A stretch of 64,000 nt of DNA from CAWUEX02 sp963921305 (GTDB taxonomy: Bacteria > Pseudomonadota > Alphaproteobacteria > Rhodospirillales > Rhodospirillaceae), in assembly GCA_963921305.4 (NCBI GenBank), contig CAWUEX030000002.1:1116001-1180000 (forward strand), given 5' to 3'. This document shows, one piece after another, positions 51,179-59,616 of the stretch (position 1 is its first letter; each line of letters begins with the position of its first letter). The notes under the pieces were generated by a model that had not been told where the DNA came from, ran no database searches, and saw only the letters and a program-made list of their open reading frames with translations. The position numbers and the translations under genes are program-made.

Positions 51179-52423
51179 CTAAGGCTCGGCCTGTTCCCGA
51201 TTTGTGGACCCGGCCGCGCCGACGTCATGGTCCCGCGGATCGAGATGGGCGTCCTTCGAGGCCGGATCGCCGCCGTGGTCTTTTGGGAATGTCGCACCGC
51301 TTGCGGGACCCGGGCTTTCGGGTGGTGGCCGGGTGGTGGCGCCTGCTGCACCAACGTCGTCCTGACGGCTGTCGGGGCGGACGGACGCGTCCGCCGGATC
51401 CTCACTATGGCCTCTTGGGAAGGCACCGGCGCGTTTGGCCAACACCTCCTCAATATCAAGGACGTTTGGGTCTTTCGCCGCATCTGCGGGCTTGGCAGAG
51501 GATCGCCGCTGGGTCAGACGGCTGACGAGATCGTCAAGCTGTTCGAGATCACTATAGCCGAGAGTAAGGGTGCCGCCTTTGCCGTCGAAGGCAATATCGA
51601 CCGACAGCCCGAGGGCTTCTTCGAGCTGGTGTTCGAGGGCCCGGGTATCGGCGTCCTTGGCCGGGCCGGACGGCGCAGCACCGGACTTGGCTTTGCGCTG
51701 GGGCTTGCCATGCTTGCGCACCAGCTTTTCGACCTGGCGCACGGACAGGCCTTTCTTGACGATGTCTTTGGCCAGCGCCGCGGCATCGGAGACGCCAATC
51801 AGCGCCCGGGCGTGACCGATGGACAACGTGCCGGCATCAAGCAGGCTTTTGACAGTCTCGGGCAGCGCCAAAAGGCGGATCATGTTGGCGATGTGGGTGC
51901 GGCTCTTACCGAGCAAATCGCCTAGGGCCTCTTGGGTGTGGCCGAATTCTTCGAGCAGACGGGCGTAGCCCTCCGCCTCTTCGACCGGGGTCAGGTCAGC
52001 GCGCTGGAGATTTTCCACCAGGGCGACTTCCAGCACCTCGGCGTCGGTGAACTCCCGCACCAGCACCGGCACTTGGTGGACCTGGGCCTGCTGGGCAGCG
52101 CGCCAGCGGCGTTCGCCGGCGATGATTTCGTAGCGGCCCTCGGCGGCAGCACGTACCAGAAGCGGCTGCAGCACGCCTTTGTCGCGGATCGAGGCGGCGA
52201 GCTCGCCGATCTGGGTTTCGTTGAACACCCGGCGCGGCTGCAGCGGCGAAGGATGGAGATGTTCCACCGGCAGCAGCGTCAGGCCTTTGCCGGGGGACGC
52301 GGGCGCAGCGGCAGAGGCGCCCTCGGCGGCCGGCGTCATTGCGACCGGCGCGTCTTCGGCGGTGTCACTGAACAGGGCATCAAGGCCACGCCCTAGGCTT
52401 TGACGGGATTTTCCTGCACTCAT
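51179..52423 (-). CDS. parB: ParB, with an unusual duplicated C-terminal tail
   Basis: A 414-residue chromosome-partitioning protein, longer than the usual 280-300. It has the ParA-interacting N terminus (LGRGLDALF), the CTP-binding GERRWR and ENLQRADLT motifs, the HTH (SRTHIANMIRLL) and the dimerisation domain (LGLSVDIAFDGKGG through LDDLVSRL, ending near 304). The last 110 residues are extra and contain two similar 31-residue units at about 335-365 and 379-409 (FPRGH.EDPAD..., ...DVGAAGATTR). Its ATG overlaps the parA stop by 4 bp. Confidence 0.95.
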   Translation of the reverse strand: MSAGKSRQSLGRGLDALFSDTAEDAPVAMTPAAEGASAAAPASPGKGLTLLPVEHLHPSPLQPRRVFNETQIGELAASIRDKGVLQPLLVRAAAEGRYEIIAGERRWRAAQQAQVHQVPVLVREFTDAEVLEVALVENLQRADLTPVEEAEGYARLLEEFGHTQEALGDLLGKSRTHIANMIRLLALPETVKSLLDAGTLSIGHARALIGVSDAAALAKDIVKKGLSVRQVEKLVRKHGKPQRKAKSGAAPSGPAKDADTRALEHQLEEALGLSVDIAFDGKGGTLTLGYSDLEQLDDLVSRLTQRRSSAKPADAAKDPNVLDIEEVLAKRAGAFPRGHSEDPADASVRPDSRQDDVGAAGATTRPPPESPGPASGATFPKDHGGDPASKDAHLDPRDHDVGAAGSTNREQAEP

Positions 52424-53286
52424 GCGGCCACTGGTCCCATAGAATTGGTGTTATTGGAGCTGTTGGCGGTTTCCCGCTTGAGGACTTCGCCGGCCAGATT
52501 GAGATAGGCCTGCGCGCCCTTGGACTGAAAATCGTAAAGCAGAACCGGCTTGCCGTGGGAGGGGGCCTCGGAAACCCGCACATTTCTGGGGATGACGGTG
52601 GAGTAGACCTTGTCGCCGAAGAAGCCGCGCACGTCGGACTCGACCATGTCGGAGAGGTTGTTGCGCTTGTCGACCATGGTCAGGACGATGCCCTGGATCT
52701 CCAGGTCCGGGTTAAAGGACTGGCGCACCCGCTCAATGGTGCGGACCAGCTGGCTGACGCCTTCCAGCGCGAGGAACTCCACCTGCAACGGTACCAGCAC
52801 CGCATGAGCGGCCACCAAGGCGTTGAGGGTGAGCAGCCCGAGAGACGGCGGGCAATCAATAAGAACATAGTCATAGGTCTGGCCTGCGCCGGTGACGGCA
52901 TCGCGCAAGCGGTTCTGGCGGTGCTCGATCTCCACCAGCTCCAGTTCGGCGCCGGAGAGATCAACGCCCGAGGGCACGACACTGAGGTTCGGCACTGACG
53001 TTTCAACCGCCGCCTCATCCAAATCGGCCTCGCCCATCAGCACATGATAGGCGTTGACGGTGCGGTCCTTGGCAGGAATACCGAGACTGGTCGAGGCATT
53101 GCCCTGGGGATCGAGGTCGACGATCAGGATGCGCTTCTCAACCGCCGCGAGAGCCGTTGCAAGATTTACAGCGGTGGTTGTTTTGCCAACCCCGCCCTTC
53201 TGATTTGAAATCGCAAGGATGCGTGGCGAGGGGCCATGATCAGACCGACGGGCTTGAGGGGGTTTGGTTTCGATCGGACTGGACAT
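52420..53286 (-). CDS. parA: ParA chromosome-partitioning ATPase
   Basis: A 288-residue deviant-Walker ATPase. KGGVGKTTTAVNLATALA carries the signature lysine, followed by DLDPQGNAS and DCPPSLGLLTLNAL. With ParB and parS it moves the origins apart. I start it at MSSPIETKPPQ (53286), which overlaps the 3' end of rsmG by 47 bp; no later start keeps the conserved N terminus. Confidence 0.95.
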   Translation of the reverse strand: MSSPIETKPPQARRSDHGPSPRILAISNQKGGVGKTTTAVNLATALAAVEKRILIVDLDPQGNASTSLGIPAKDRTVNAYHVLMGEADLDEAAVETSVPNLSVVPSGVDLSGAELELVEIEHRQNRLRDAVTGAGQTYDYVLIDCPPSLGLLTLNALVAAHAVLVPLQVEFLALEGVSQLVRTIERVRQSFNPDLEIQGIVLTMVDKRNNLSDMVESDVRGFFGDKVYSTVIPRNVRVSEAPSHGKPVLLYDFQSKGAQAYLNLAGEVLKRETANSSNNTNSMGPVAA

Positions 53287-53923
53287 GACTGACCTCGCAC
53301 ACGCGCAACACACTGCCTCGCGGATCGGTCCAACTTGGGTGCCGATCCACACGCATTTTCCATATTTTGTGTGCAGCGGTCAATTCATCCTCAACATGTT
53401 GTCCCTTGAGGAAGAGACACACGGACGGGTCCGCGAGGAAGGGCTGGGCGTAGCCAAGCAATTTATCCAATGGCGCCAAGGCTCTGGCGGTCACGGCGTC
53501 GGCCCAGACCGGTTTGATTTTTTCGATCCGGTGATTGTGAATTTTTGTAGGCGCACCGGTTTTTTCGGCGACCGTGCGCAGAAAACTGGTTTTTTTGCCC
53601 GTCGAGTCGATCAGATGGACGCAAAACCCGTCCCGCTCCGCGCCCATGATCGCCAGCACCAGGCCAGGGAAACCGGCGCCTGAGCCGAGATCCACGACCG
53701 TCCGGGCGTCCGCCGGAAGCAAGGGAAAGAGCTGGGCGGAATCCAGCATGTGGCGGTGCCACAGAGCGTCCAGGGTCGAGCGAGCGACCAGATTCATCCG
53801 CCCGCTCCACTCCCGCAGCAAAGCGGCGTAGGCCTCGAGCCGTTCTAGTGTTTCACGTGAAACACCGGTGGCGGCCTGAAAGTCGGCGGTGGAAAAAGCC
53901 TCCGGATGTTTCACGTGAAACAT
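53240..53923 (-). CDS. rsmG: 16S rRNA m7G527 methyltransferase RsmG (GidB)
   Basis: A 227-residue SAM methyltransferase with motif I DLGSGAGFPGLVLAI. It methylates G527 of 16S rRNA, a streptomycin-related site. Its ATG and first codons (MFHVKH) are themselves a parS site, and a second parS lies inside it (coding VSRET), so the protein N terminus is shaped by DNA-binding needs. The C terminus runs about 12 residues past the normal end and overlaps parA. Confidence 0.94.
   Translation of the reverse strand: MFHVKHPEAFSTADFQAATGVSRETLERLEAYAALLREWSGRMNLVARSTLDALWHRHMLDSAQLFPLLPADARTVVDLGSGAGFPGLVLAIMGAERDGFCVHLIDSTGKKTSFLRTVAEKTGAPTKIHNHRIEKIKPVWADAVTARALAPLDKLLGYAQPFLADPSVCLFLKGQHVEDELTAAHKIWKMRVDRHPSWTDPRGSVLRVCEVSHVQSDRNQTPSSPSV
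53850..53865. promoter_or_regulatory. parS: parS site, inside rsmG
   Basis: Perfect 16-bp palindrome TGTTTCACGTGAAACA, the universal chromosomal ParB site. It is read as part of G-V-S-R-E-T-L in rsmG. Confidence 0.95.
53908..53923. promoter_or_regulatory. parS: parS site at the rsmG start codon
   Basis: Perfect TGTTTCACGTGAAACA; its reverse strand supplies the ATG and codons 2-5 of rsmG (MFHVK). Confidence 0.95.
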
Positions 53924-53934
53924 TCAGTCCTCTT

Positions 53935-54567
53935 TCAACCTACCGGCACACCCTGGATCAGCAGGCCGCCGACAAGGGCGATGGCCAGCGAGCTGATCGC
54001 ATCGAGCCAACGCCGCCGGGCCATCAGCGTCTGATGCAGGGCTGATCCGGTGAGAGCCACAGCCAGGCCGGTGAACCAAAGCCCTGTGAGAATAGGCATG
54101 CCTGCCGCCGCGGCCAGCGTTCCTCCGGCGCTGCCAAAACCGTCGCCCAGCAGCGCCGTCAGTCCGAGCAGTACAACCGCGGCCTTGGGGTTGCCCAAGT
54201 TGGTCAGCAGACCTAGGCCGAAGGCCGGAGTGCTCGGGTCGAGACGTGTGTCCTCGAGCGTCTCGCCGGCGGGCTGCCGGATGGCCGCGGACAGGCCGCG
54301 CGCGCCCATGTAAATCAGGAGCCCGCCACCAACGAACCGCATGCCCGTCCAGACTGCTTCGGACGTCTCCAGAAGAGCCGCCAGCCCCAACGCCCCGGCG
54401 CTGACCCACAGGGCCACGCCGCTGGCGATACCAAGCGCCGCCTTAACGGCATAGGCGCGGCCGTATCTCAAAGACACCGCTGTGACCAGCATGAGGTCCG
54501 GACCGGGACTGATCAGGCCGGCGATGAAGGCGGCATAGACGGCGAGAAGAACGCCTGGGTCAGGCAC
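53935..54567 (-). CDS. LysE family amino-acid exporter
   Basis: A 210-residue inner-membrane protein with six hydrophobic helices and the family start AFIAGLISPGPDLMLVTAVS and LGLLTNLGNPKA motif. LysE/RhtB proteins export amino acids or homoserine lactones. It lies between rsmG and mnmG, a position normally gene-free, and is flanked by parS sites on both sides. Confidence 0.9.
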   Translation of the reverse strand: MPDPGVLLAVYAAFIAGLISPGPDLMLVTAVSLRYGRAYAVKAALGIASGVALWVSAGALGLAALLETSEAVWTGMRFVGGGLLIYMGARGLSAAIRQPAGETLEDTRLDPSTPAFGLGLLTNLGNPKAAVVLLGLTALLGDGFGSAGGTLAAAAGMPILTGLWFTGLAVALTGSALHQTLMARRRWLDAISSLAIALVGGLLIQGVPVG

Positions 54568-54581
54568 AGGACGCCGACCTA

Positions 54582-54597
54582 TGTTTCACGTGAAACA
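54582..54597. promoter_or_regulatory. parS: parS site between lysE-type gene and mnmG
   Basis: Perfect TGTTTCACGTGAAACA, 14 bp upstream of the lysE-type start and 8 bp beyond the mnmG stop. Confidence 0.95.
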
Positions 54598-54604
54598 TCG
54601 GCCC

Positions 54605-56488
54605 TTATTCGGCAGCCGCCACGGCCGCCGCTTTCGGCTTCTGGACATGGCGGAGCAGGGCCGTCAACGCCGCCGGGGTCACACCGGGGATGCGCGCCGC
54701 AGCTCCGAGGGTGGCAGGGCGGGCCTCGGTCAGTTTCTGGCGGACTTCGTTGGACAATCCGCCGACACCGGCATAGTCCAGCGCCTCGGGCAGGGCCAGG
54801 GCCTCATCCTTACGGAAGGCGCGGATATCTGCCTCTTGCCGCTCCATATAGCCGGCGTAACGGCCTTCAATTTCCAGCTGTTCGCGCACATCCGGGCGGA
54901 CCGCCTCAAGTTCCGGCCACATGTCCTGAAGCTGCCACCAGCCAATATCGGGATAGGACAGCAGGTCAAAGGCGGAGCGGCGGACGCCGTCCTGATTGAC
55001 CTTGTAACCCCGCAAGGCAAGCGCCGTCGGGGTGGCCACCAGGGAACCCATGTGAGTCCGCGCGGCCTCCAGGGCGTCCCGCTTTTCCGTGAAGGCCTGG
55101 GCGCGCTCGGATCCGACGCAGCCGGCATCAATGCCTTTCTGGGTTAGGCGCAGATCAGCGTTATCGGCGCGCAGGCGCAGCCGGTATTCGGCGCGGGAGG
55201 TGAACATGCGGTAGGGCTCGATCGTACCCCGGGTGGTCAGGTCATCGACCATCACGCCCATGTAGCCCTCGGCCCGGTCGACGGTGAGCGACTTAGACCC
55301 GGCGCAGGCCCGGGCCGCATTGACCCCGGCCAGCAGGCCCTGCGCCCCGGCTTCTTCATAACCGGTGGTGCCGTTGATCTGCCCGGCGAAATACAGCCCC
55401 CGGACCTTGCGGGTTTCCAAGGTCGGGCGCAGCTCGCGGGGATCGACGAAATCGTACTCAATGGCATAGCCGGCCTGGCGCATCTCGGCCCGCTCCAGAC
55501 CGGGGATGGTCTTGAGCATGGCCAGCTGGACGTCGTCCGGCAGGCTGGTGGAGATGCCGTTGGGATAGACCGTATCGTCGTCGAGGCCCTCGGGCTCGAG
55601 GAAAATCTGATGGCTGTCCCGCTCGGAGAAGCGGACCACCTTATCCTCGATGGACGGGCAGTAGCGCGGGCCGACGCTTTCGATCTGGCCGTTGTACATC
55701 GGCGCCCGATCCTTGTTGGCCAGGATCAGGGCGTGGGTCTCCGGCGTGGTCTTGGTGATGTGACAGCTGATCTGCGGCGTGGTGATGCGTTCGGTCAGGA
55801 AAGAGAACGGCAGCGGCGGATCATCCCCTTTCTGCTCGTCCAGGCTAGCCCAGTCGATGGTCCGGCCATCGAGCCGGGGCGGGGTGCCCGTCTTCAACCT
55901 CCCGAGCGAAAAAGATAATGATTTCAATGTGTTAGATAGGCCGTAGGCAGCCTCTTCGCCGATCCGCCCAGCGGGAATACGCTCCTCGCCGCGGTGTATA
56001 ATGCCGCTGAGGAAGGTGCCTGTGGTCAACACCACGGCGCCGCACGGCAGGCGCGCACCATCGCCGGTGATGACGGCGGCGACACGTCCGTCCTTGATCT
56101 CCAGGTCTTCGGCGGCCCCAGCGCGGATGTCCAGATTGACCTGATCCGCCAGCAGGGCCTGCACCGCCTGGCGATAGAGCTTGCGGTCGGCCTGGGCGCG
56201 CGGACCGCGCACCGCCGGGCCCTTGGACTGGTTGAGCATGCGGAACTGAATGCCGCCGGCGTCGATGGCCTTGCCCATGAGGCCATCGAGTGCATCGATC
56301 TCCCGCACCAGGTGCCCCTTGGCCAGGCCACCGATGGCCGGGTTGCACGACATCTCACCGATGGTCTCGACCTTGTGGGTCAGCAGCAGAGTGCGCGCGC
56401 CGGTGCGGGCCGCCGCCGCGGCGGCCTCCGTTCCGGCATGGCCACCGCCGACGACGATAACGTCGTAGCTGTCAGCTGCGTGTGACAT
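54605..56488 (-). CDS. mnmG: tRNA uridine 5-carboxymethylaminomethyl synthesis enzyme MnmG (GidA)
   Basis: A 627-residue FAD protein starting with VVGGGHAGTEAAAAAARTGA, then GGLAKGHLVREIDALDG and GTTGYEEAGAQG, the standard MnmG landmarks. With MnmE it modifies U34 of several tRNAs. It is cut off from mnmE by about 3.2 kb of accessory genes here, while these are often near neighbours. Confidence 0.97.
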   Translation of the reverse strand: MSHAADSYDVIVVGGGHAGTEAAAAAARTGARTLLLTHKVETIGEMSCNPAIGGLAKGHLVREIDALDGLMGKAIDAGGIQFRMLNQSKGPAVRGPRAQADRKLYRQAVQALLADQVNLDIRAGAAEDLEIKDGRVAAVITGDGARLPCGAVVLTTGTFLSGIIHRGEERIPAGRIGEEAAYGLSNTLKSLSFSLGRLKTGTPPRLDGRTIDWASLDEQKGDDPPLPFSFLTERITTPQISCHITKTTPETHALILANKDRAPMYNGQIESVGPRYCPSIEDKVVRFSERDSHQIFLEPEGLDDDTVYPNGISTSLPDDVQLAMLKTIPGLERAEMRQAGYAIEYDFVDPRELRPTLETRKVRGLYFAGQINGTTGYEEAGAQGLLAGVNAARACAGSKSLTVDRAEGYMGVMVDDLTTRGTIEPYRMFTSRAEYRLRLRADNADLRLTQKGIDAGCVGSERAQAFTEKRDALEAARTHMGSLVATPTALALRGYKVNQDGVRRSAFDLLSYPDIGWWQLQDMWPELEAVRPDVREQLEIEGRYAGYMERQEADIRAFRKDEALALPEALDYAGVGGLSNEVRQKLTEARPATLGAAARIPGVTPAALTALLRHVQKPKAAAVAAAE

Positions 56489-56529
56489 CGGGTCGAGCGC
56501 TCCTTAAAAAGCGCGCTCTCTATACTTTA

Positions 56530-57768
56530 TTATTCCTCAACCGTCACCGGGTCTGCCGCACCTGAATCGTCCACAGGCCCACCATCAGCCGACGCTTCCG
56601 GTTTGAACGCCAGCGGCAAGACAAGGATCGACAGAACGCTCATCACCATGACGGCGATGCCGACGCTGAGCGGTCCGGTCACCAGATAGGGCGCGACGAT
56701 CTGGGTGCCCACTGACGCCAGGCCCATGCCGGTGAACATCATCAGTCCGCCGGCCGACCCGGTATGTTTGCCCGCAAAGAACAGGGCGCGCGCAAAACCG
56801 GGGCCGTTGCGCAGGCCGATGCCAATCGCCAACGGCAACATCGTCACGGTAAAGCCCACCCCGCCGAGCCACTCAGGCCTGACCAGGATGATGAGCAGGA
56901 ACGCCGCCGCGCTGAGCGTTTGCAGCACCGTGCCCACAACGATCACCGGATCGATGCCGTAGCGATCGGTCAGGCGGCCCGCCAGATTGGCGGCGATCAC
57001 AAAGCCGACGATCAACACCAACTGCATCACCACGAACGACGAGGTCGGCTCACCGAGATAGGTCACCAGCAGATACGGCGCCGCCATGATGAAGACGATC
57101 AGTCCGCCAAAGGCAAACCCGGCACTGAGCTGATAGCCCATGAAACGGCGCTTCTTGAGCAGCCGCCCATAGCGGACCAGCGCGCCGGGCCGGTCGGGAT
57201 CCGGCGGCGGCGGTTTCATCGCCGGCAGCCGATAAAACGCCAGCATGGTCAGGGCGGCACCCCCGGCCACCACCCAGAAAGTGCTCGCCCAGGTGAAGGT
57301 CAGCACCAGCCAGGCACCGAGGATGGGCGCCACCGCCGGCAACGCCGCTTCCATGGAGGTGACAACCGAGACCAGCCGCACCACCAGACTGTCGTCCCCT
57401 GCCTCGCGCAGGATGGCGGGCGCAAGGGCGGTGCCCGCACTGGCGACAAAACCCTGCACCGCACGCAGCACGATCAGGGTTTGCATGTCTGTCGCCAGGG
57501 CACAGGCCGCGGACGAAATCGCAAACGCGATCATCGCCCAGATGAGAATCAGGCGCCGGTCATAGAGATCGGCCATGGCACCGAAGATCAGCTGGCCGAC
57601 GGCGAAGGTGGCGAAGAACGCGGCCAAAGTGTACTGCGCCCCGGCGGCATCGCCGCCCAACACCTCCGGCAGAATGGGAATGGCGGGCAGGTACAAGTCG
57701 GTCGCCAGCATCGACGCGCCGGAGGCGAGAAAAACGGGAAGGGCCAAAAGAAAGATCGCGCGGGTCAT
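56530..57768 (-). CDS. Bcr/CflA-type MFS multidrug exporter
   Basis: A 412-residue, 12-helix major facilitator. The N-terminal signature LATDLYLPAIPILPEVLG and LIFGAMADLYDRR (motif A) fit the Bcr/CflA subfamily, which exports drugs such as bicyclomycin, chloramphenicol or florfenicol. A leader ORF and an intrinsic terminator precede the gene, suggesting attenuation. The long last loop is acidic (VDDSGAADPVTVEE). Confidence 0.9.
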   Translation of the reverse strand: MTRAIFLLALPVFLASGASMLATDLYLPAIPILPEVLGGDAAGAQYTLAAFFATFAVGQLIFGAMADLYDRRLILIWAMIAFAISSAACALATDMQTLIVLRAVQGFVASAGTALAPAILREAGDDSLVVRLVSVVTSMEAALPAVAPILGAWLVLTFTWASTFWVVAGGAALTMLAFYRLPAMKPPPPDPDRPGALVRYGRLLKKRRFMGYQLSAGFAFGGLIVFIMAAPYLLVTYLGEPTSSFVVMQLVLIVGFVIAANLAGRLTDRYGIDPVIVVGTVLQTLSAAAFLLIILVRPEWLGGVGFTVTMLPLAIGIGLRNGPGFARALFFAGKHTGSAGGLMMFTGMGLASVGTQIVAPYLVTGPLSVGIAVMVMSVLSILVLPLAFKPEASADGGPVDDSGAADPVTVEE

Positions 57769-57795
57769 ATATCTATCCCGGCCGCACCGGACTCA

Positions 57796-57821
57796 TAAAA
57801 AAAGCCCGGTCAAACCGGGCT
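57796..57821 (-). terminator. Intrinsic terminator between leader ORF and MFS gene
   Basis: On the minus strand AGCCCGGT TTG ACCGGGCT is followed by seven T (57802-57796). It stands 28 bp before the MFS start codon and 31 bp after the leader stop, so it can only stop transcription before it reaches the exporter. Confidence 0.85.
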
Positions 57822-57851
57822 CCTACATCTAACGTATCGGAACGAACGGTT

Positions 57852-57941
57852 TCACCTCGAAGGGGAACACAGGGCAATGACGCCCACCGGCATAAAGACC
57901 GGGGACGAAAGGCTGCCAACAAGAACGGTCGTGGTGACCAT
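57852..57941 (-). CDS. 29-residue leader ORF upstream of the MFS gene
   Basis: ATG at 57941 with AAGGA nine bases upstream, stop TGA at 57852; the product reads MVTTTVLVGSLSSPV, then FMPVGVIALCSPSR. It is followed by a terminator and then a drug exporter, the layout of ribosome-mediated attenuation. It could be a chance ORF: the only support is its ribosome site and position. The longer frame covering this interval in another register has no support. Nothing else is recognised in 57942-58076. Confidence 0.45.
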   Translation of the reverse strand: MVTTTVLVGSLSSPVFMPVGVIALCSPSR

Positions 57942-58076
57942 GGGTCTGTGTCCTTCGAGACTGAACGAGCTCGTATGAAGGCGGGGTGTGTATCAGCGCG
58001 GGAGAGCGAGGGCAAGCCCTGAGATCAAAGTTTGTCTATAGATTTATGCGGATACGCCGTCGTTAATAGCGCTCTT

Positions 58077-58550
58077 CTAACGATTGGGCTGTTTGAATAG
58101 TGCAAAGGCGGCGAAAGCTCGCCGATCTTTCATCTGTTGTTCTTGGAACTTTTCTATCACATCTCTGCATTCGGCGACGTCTTGCCAAACTTCAGATTTG
58201 TAGAAGGTGATAAAGGGATCGTAGTCAGCCTGTTGGCGTTTTGCTTGCATCTTTACGAACGTATTTGCGAAATCCTCAAGATCCTTTGGAAAGCGCTTGA
58301 GAATCTTGTTGTCGCCAAAACTTTTCTTTGCCTGACCATGTGCCAGAGCGCGATACACTTGACGCCATGCCCCACGACTACGATCAGCATTTGGGCCGCC
58401 AACTAAAGCATCAGCGCAACATTTTGCTAAGCAGTGAAATAGTGCGTAGTACGCAGTGCTTATTGCACGTCGGAGATTCGCTTGCCGAGGCTTACCGCTT
58501 TTAACCTTCAATAGATCTTCGGCGGTCTTAAGTAGGTCAGCTGGTTGCAG
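58077..58550 (-). CDS. HEPN-domain protein, probable CTG start
   Basis: A 157-residue, mostly helical protein with the HEPN-family core ANLRRAISTAYYALFHCLAK. HEPN proteins are often RNases or their partners in toxin and defence systems; an RX4-6H motif is not obvious here. Family members usually begin M-x-ADLL-A--LL before this core. That stretch (QPADLLKTAEDLL) is encoded in frame after a CTG at 58550, with AAGGAAG seven bases upstream; a TTG at 58511 would lose it. The gene overlaps the preceding one by 14 bp. Codons are A/T-richer than those of the mnm genes. Confidence 0.65.
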   Translation of the reverse strand: MQPADLLKTAEDLLKVKSGKPRQANLRRAISTAYYALFHCLAKCCADALVGGPNADRSRGAWRQVYRALAHGQAKKSFGDNKILKRFPKDLEDFANTFVKMQAKRQQADYDPFITFYKSEVWQDVAECRDVIEKFQEQQMKDRRAFAAFALFKQPNR

Positions 58551-58869
58551 CCTTACTCTTCCTTAAATCTGAAGCAGCGATATAGGAGATCACTGGAAAT
58601 GCGAACTCATCAATTTCTTCAAGTTTCGGCCGCATATAGCGCAGAACGCTTGAAGTTTTATGAGCATCCAGTTTTTTACGCGTCCCATCAAAGACGACTT
58701 GAACGCGCAAAATTCTATCTCCGTCATCATCATAGTCTGACTCGACTTCAATAGATTCAATCTCAACGTCATCAAAGCGTTCCTTAAGAACACGTTCGAC
58801 TACATCGCGAATTGCTTGATTATCTGTGGCACTTTTCGACACGGTAAAGTGTCCTTCCATTGGCCGGAA
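58537..58869 (-). CDS. Small hypothetical partner of the HEPN gene
   Basis: A 110-residue protein starting MFRPMEGHFTVSKSATD at 58869, chosen because AAGGTAGG lies seven bases upstream. The centre is an acidic strand segment (ESIEVESDYDDDGD then ILRVQVVFDGTRKKLD), followed by a helix and FAFPVISYIA. No nucleotidyltransferase (MNT) motif is present, so this is not a classical MNT-HEPN pair. The product may bind or neutralise the HEPN protein. Unknown family. Confidence 0.6.
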   Translation of the reverse strand, partial: FRPMEGHFTVSKSATDNQAIRDVVERVLKERFDDVEIESIEVESDYDDDGDRILRVQVVFDGTRKKLDAHKTSSVLRYMRPKLEEIDEFAFPVISYIAASDLRKSKAATS

Positions 58870-58978
58870 CATGATTATACCTACCTTATACATAGGTGTG
58901 AATCCCTTGGATTTCATCAGTTTCCCGGGATTTTCTGACTGCATCCCCATTAAATCGATTGCCGAAGCGGGAACTCTG

Positions 58979-59290
58979 TCAAAACCCCTGCAGCAGAAAA
59001 TCCAGCGCATCGACGATGGCGAAGTGATGCTCGGCGAGGGACTTCACTTTTGGACCGATGTTGGTCTGTGGTGTACCGGCCAGCTCCGGAAAGACCGCGA
59101 CGTAGGTCCCCGGCCCGATCTCGAACGTCAGGTGAAGCCGCTCGATACGTGTGCCGAATGTCTCGACTGGTACGAGCGGAACAACAACGCGTGTCTTAAC
59201 GCTTTCCAGAAACCGGTCGGCCTGGACATCGAGCAGGTAAGGTGCAGGGGATGCCGTGTTGGCGTTCTCATAGACATCGAACCGCGCCAT
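58979..59290 (-). CDS. ccdB: CcdB-type gyrase toxin
   Basis: A 103-residue CcdB. It starts MARFDVYENAN, continues PYLLDVQADRFL and TRVVVPLVPV, and ends with FLLQGF. CcdB-type toxins poison DNA gyrase. It lies 44 bp after the antitoxin gene, the usual order. Confidence 0.92.
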   Translation of the reverse strand: MARFDVYENANTASPAPYLLDVQADRFLESVKTRVVVPLVPVETFGTRIERLHLTFEIGPGTYVAVFPELAGTPQTNIGPKVKSLAEHHFAIVDALDFLLQGF

Positions 59291-59334
59291 CTGATGTTCT
59301 TTAGCCTTCTGCTATCGGGTGGGTGGGTAGGCCT

Positions 59335-59601
59335 CTAAAACGTGCGCAGACCTTCGTTGTACATCTTTCCACTCTCCACCCGCTTGCGGTGAAACTCCAG
59401 CGCCTCGGCGTTGCGCTCCAGCCAGGCGGCATGTTCCGCCTCGGCCACGGCTTTGCGGAGGGCGGTCTCGGCGACCTCCGACAGGTTGAAGCCGTGGTCC
59501 TTGGCGGCGGCGACCACGTCGGCGCTGACGGTGAGATTGACCCGGGTCTTGCGGGAGTCCGTCTGTTTCTTGGCGTGTATCTGGGGGCGTTGCATGTTCA
59601 T
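59335..59601 (-). CDS. ccdA: CcdA-type antitoxin
   Basis: An 88-residue antitoxin with an N-terminal ribbon-helix-helix (KTRVNLTVSADVVAAAKDHGFNLSEV) and a C-terminal toxin-binding region (AAWLERNAEALEFHRKRVES). AGGAGG precedes the ATG at 59601. It neutralises CcdB and represses the operon through the ATGCGCAT sites upstream. Confidence 0.92.
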   Translation of the reverse strand: MNMQRPQIHAKKQTDSRKTRVNLTVSADVVAAAKDHGFNLSEVAETALRKAVAEAEHAAWLERNAEALEFHRKRVESGKMYNEGLRTF

Positions 59602-59616
59602 GGGAAAGCCTCCTGA

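Noticed and set aside
54581..55147. A + strand frame starting MFHVKH
   Set aside because: The start is just the palindromic parS read on the other strand; the rest overlaps mnmG.
57773..58015. An 80-codon frame over the terminator upstream of the MFS gene
   Set aside because: It runs through the terminator and has no ribosome site; the 29-codon frame with AAGGA is better supported.
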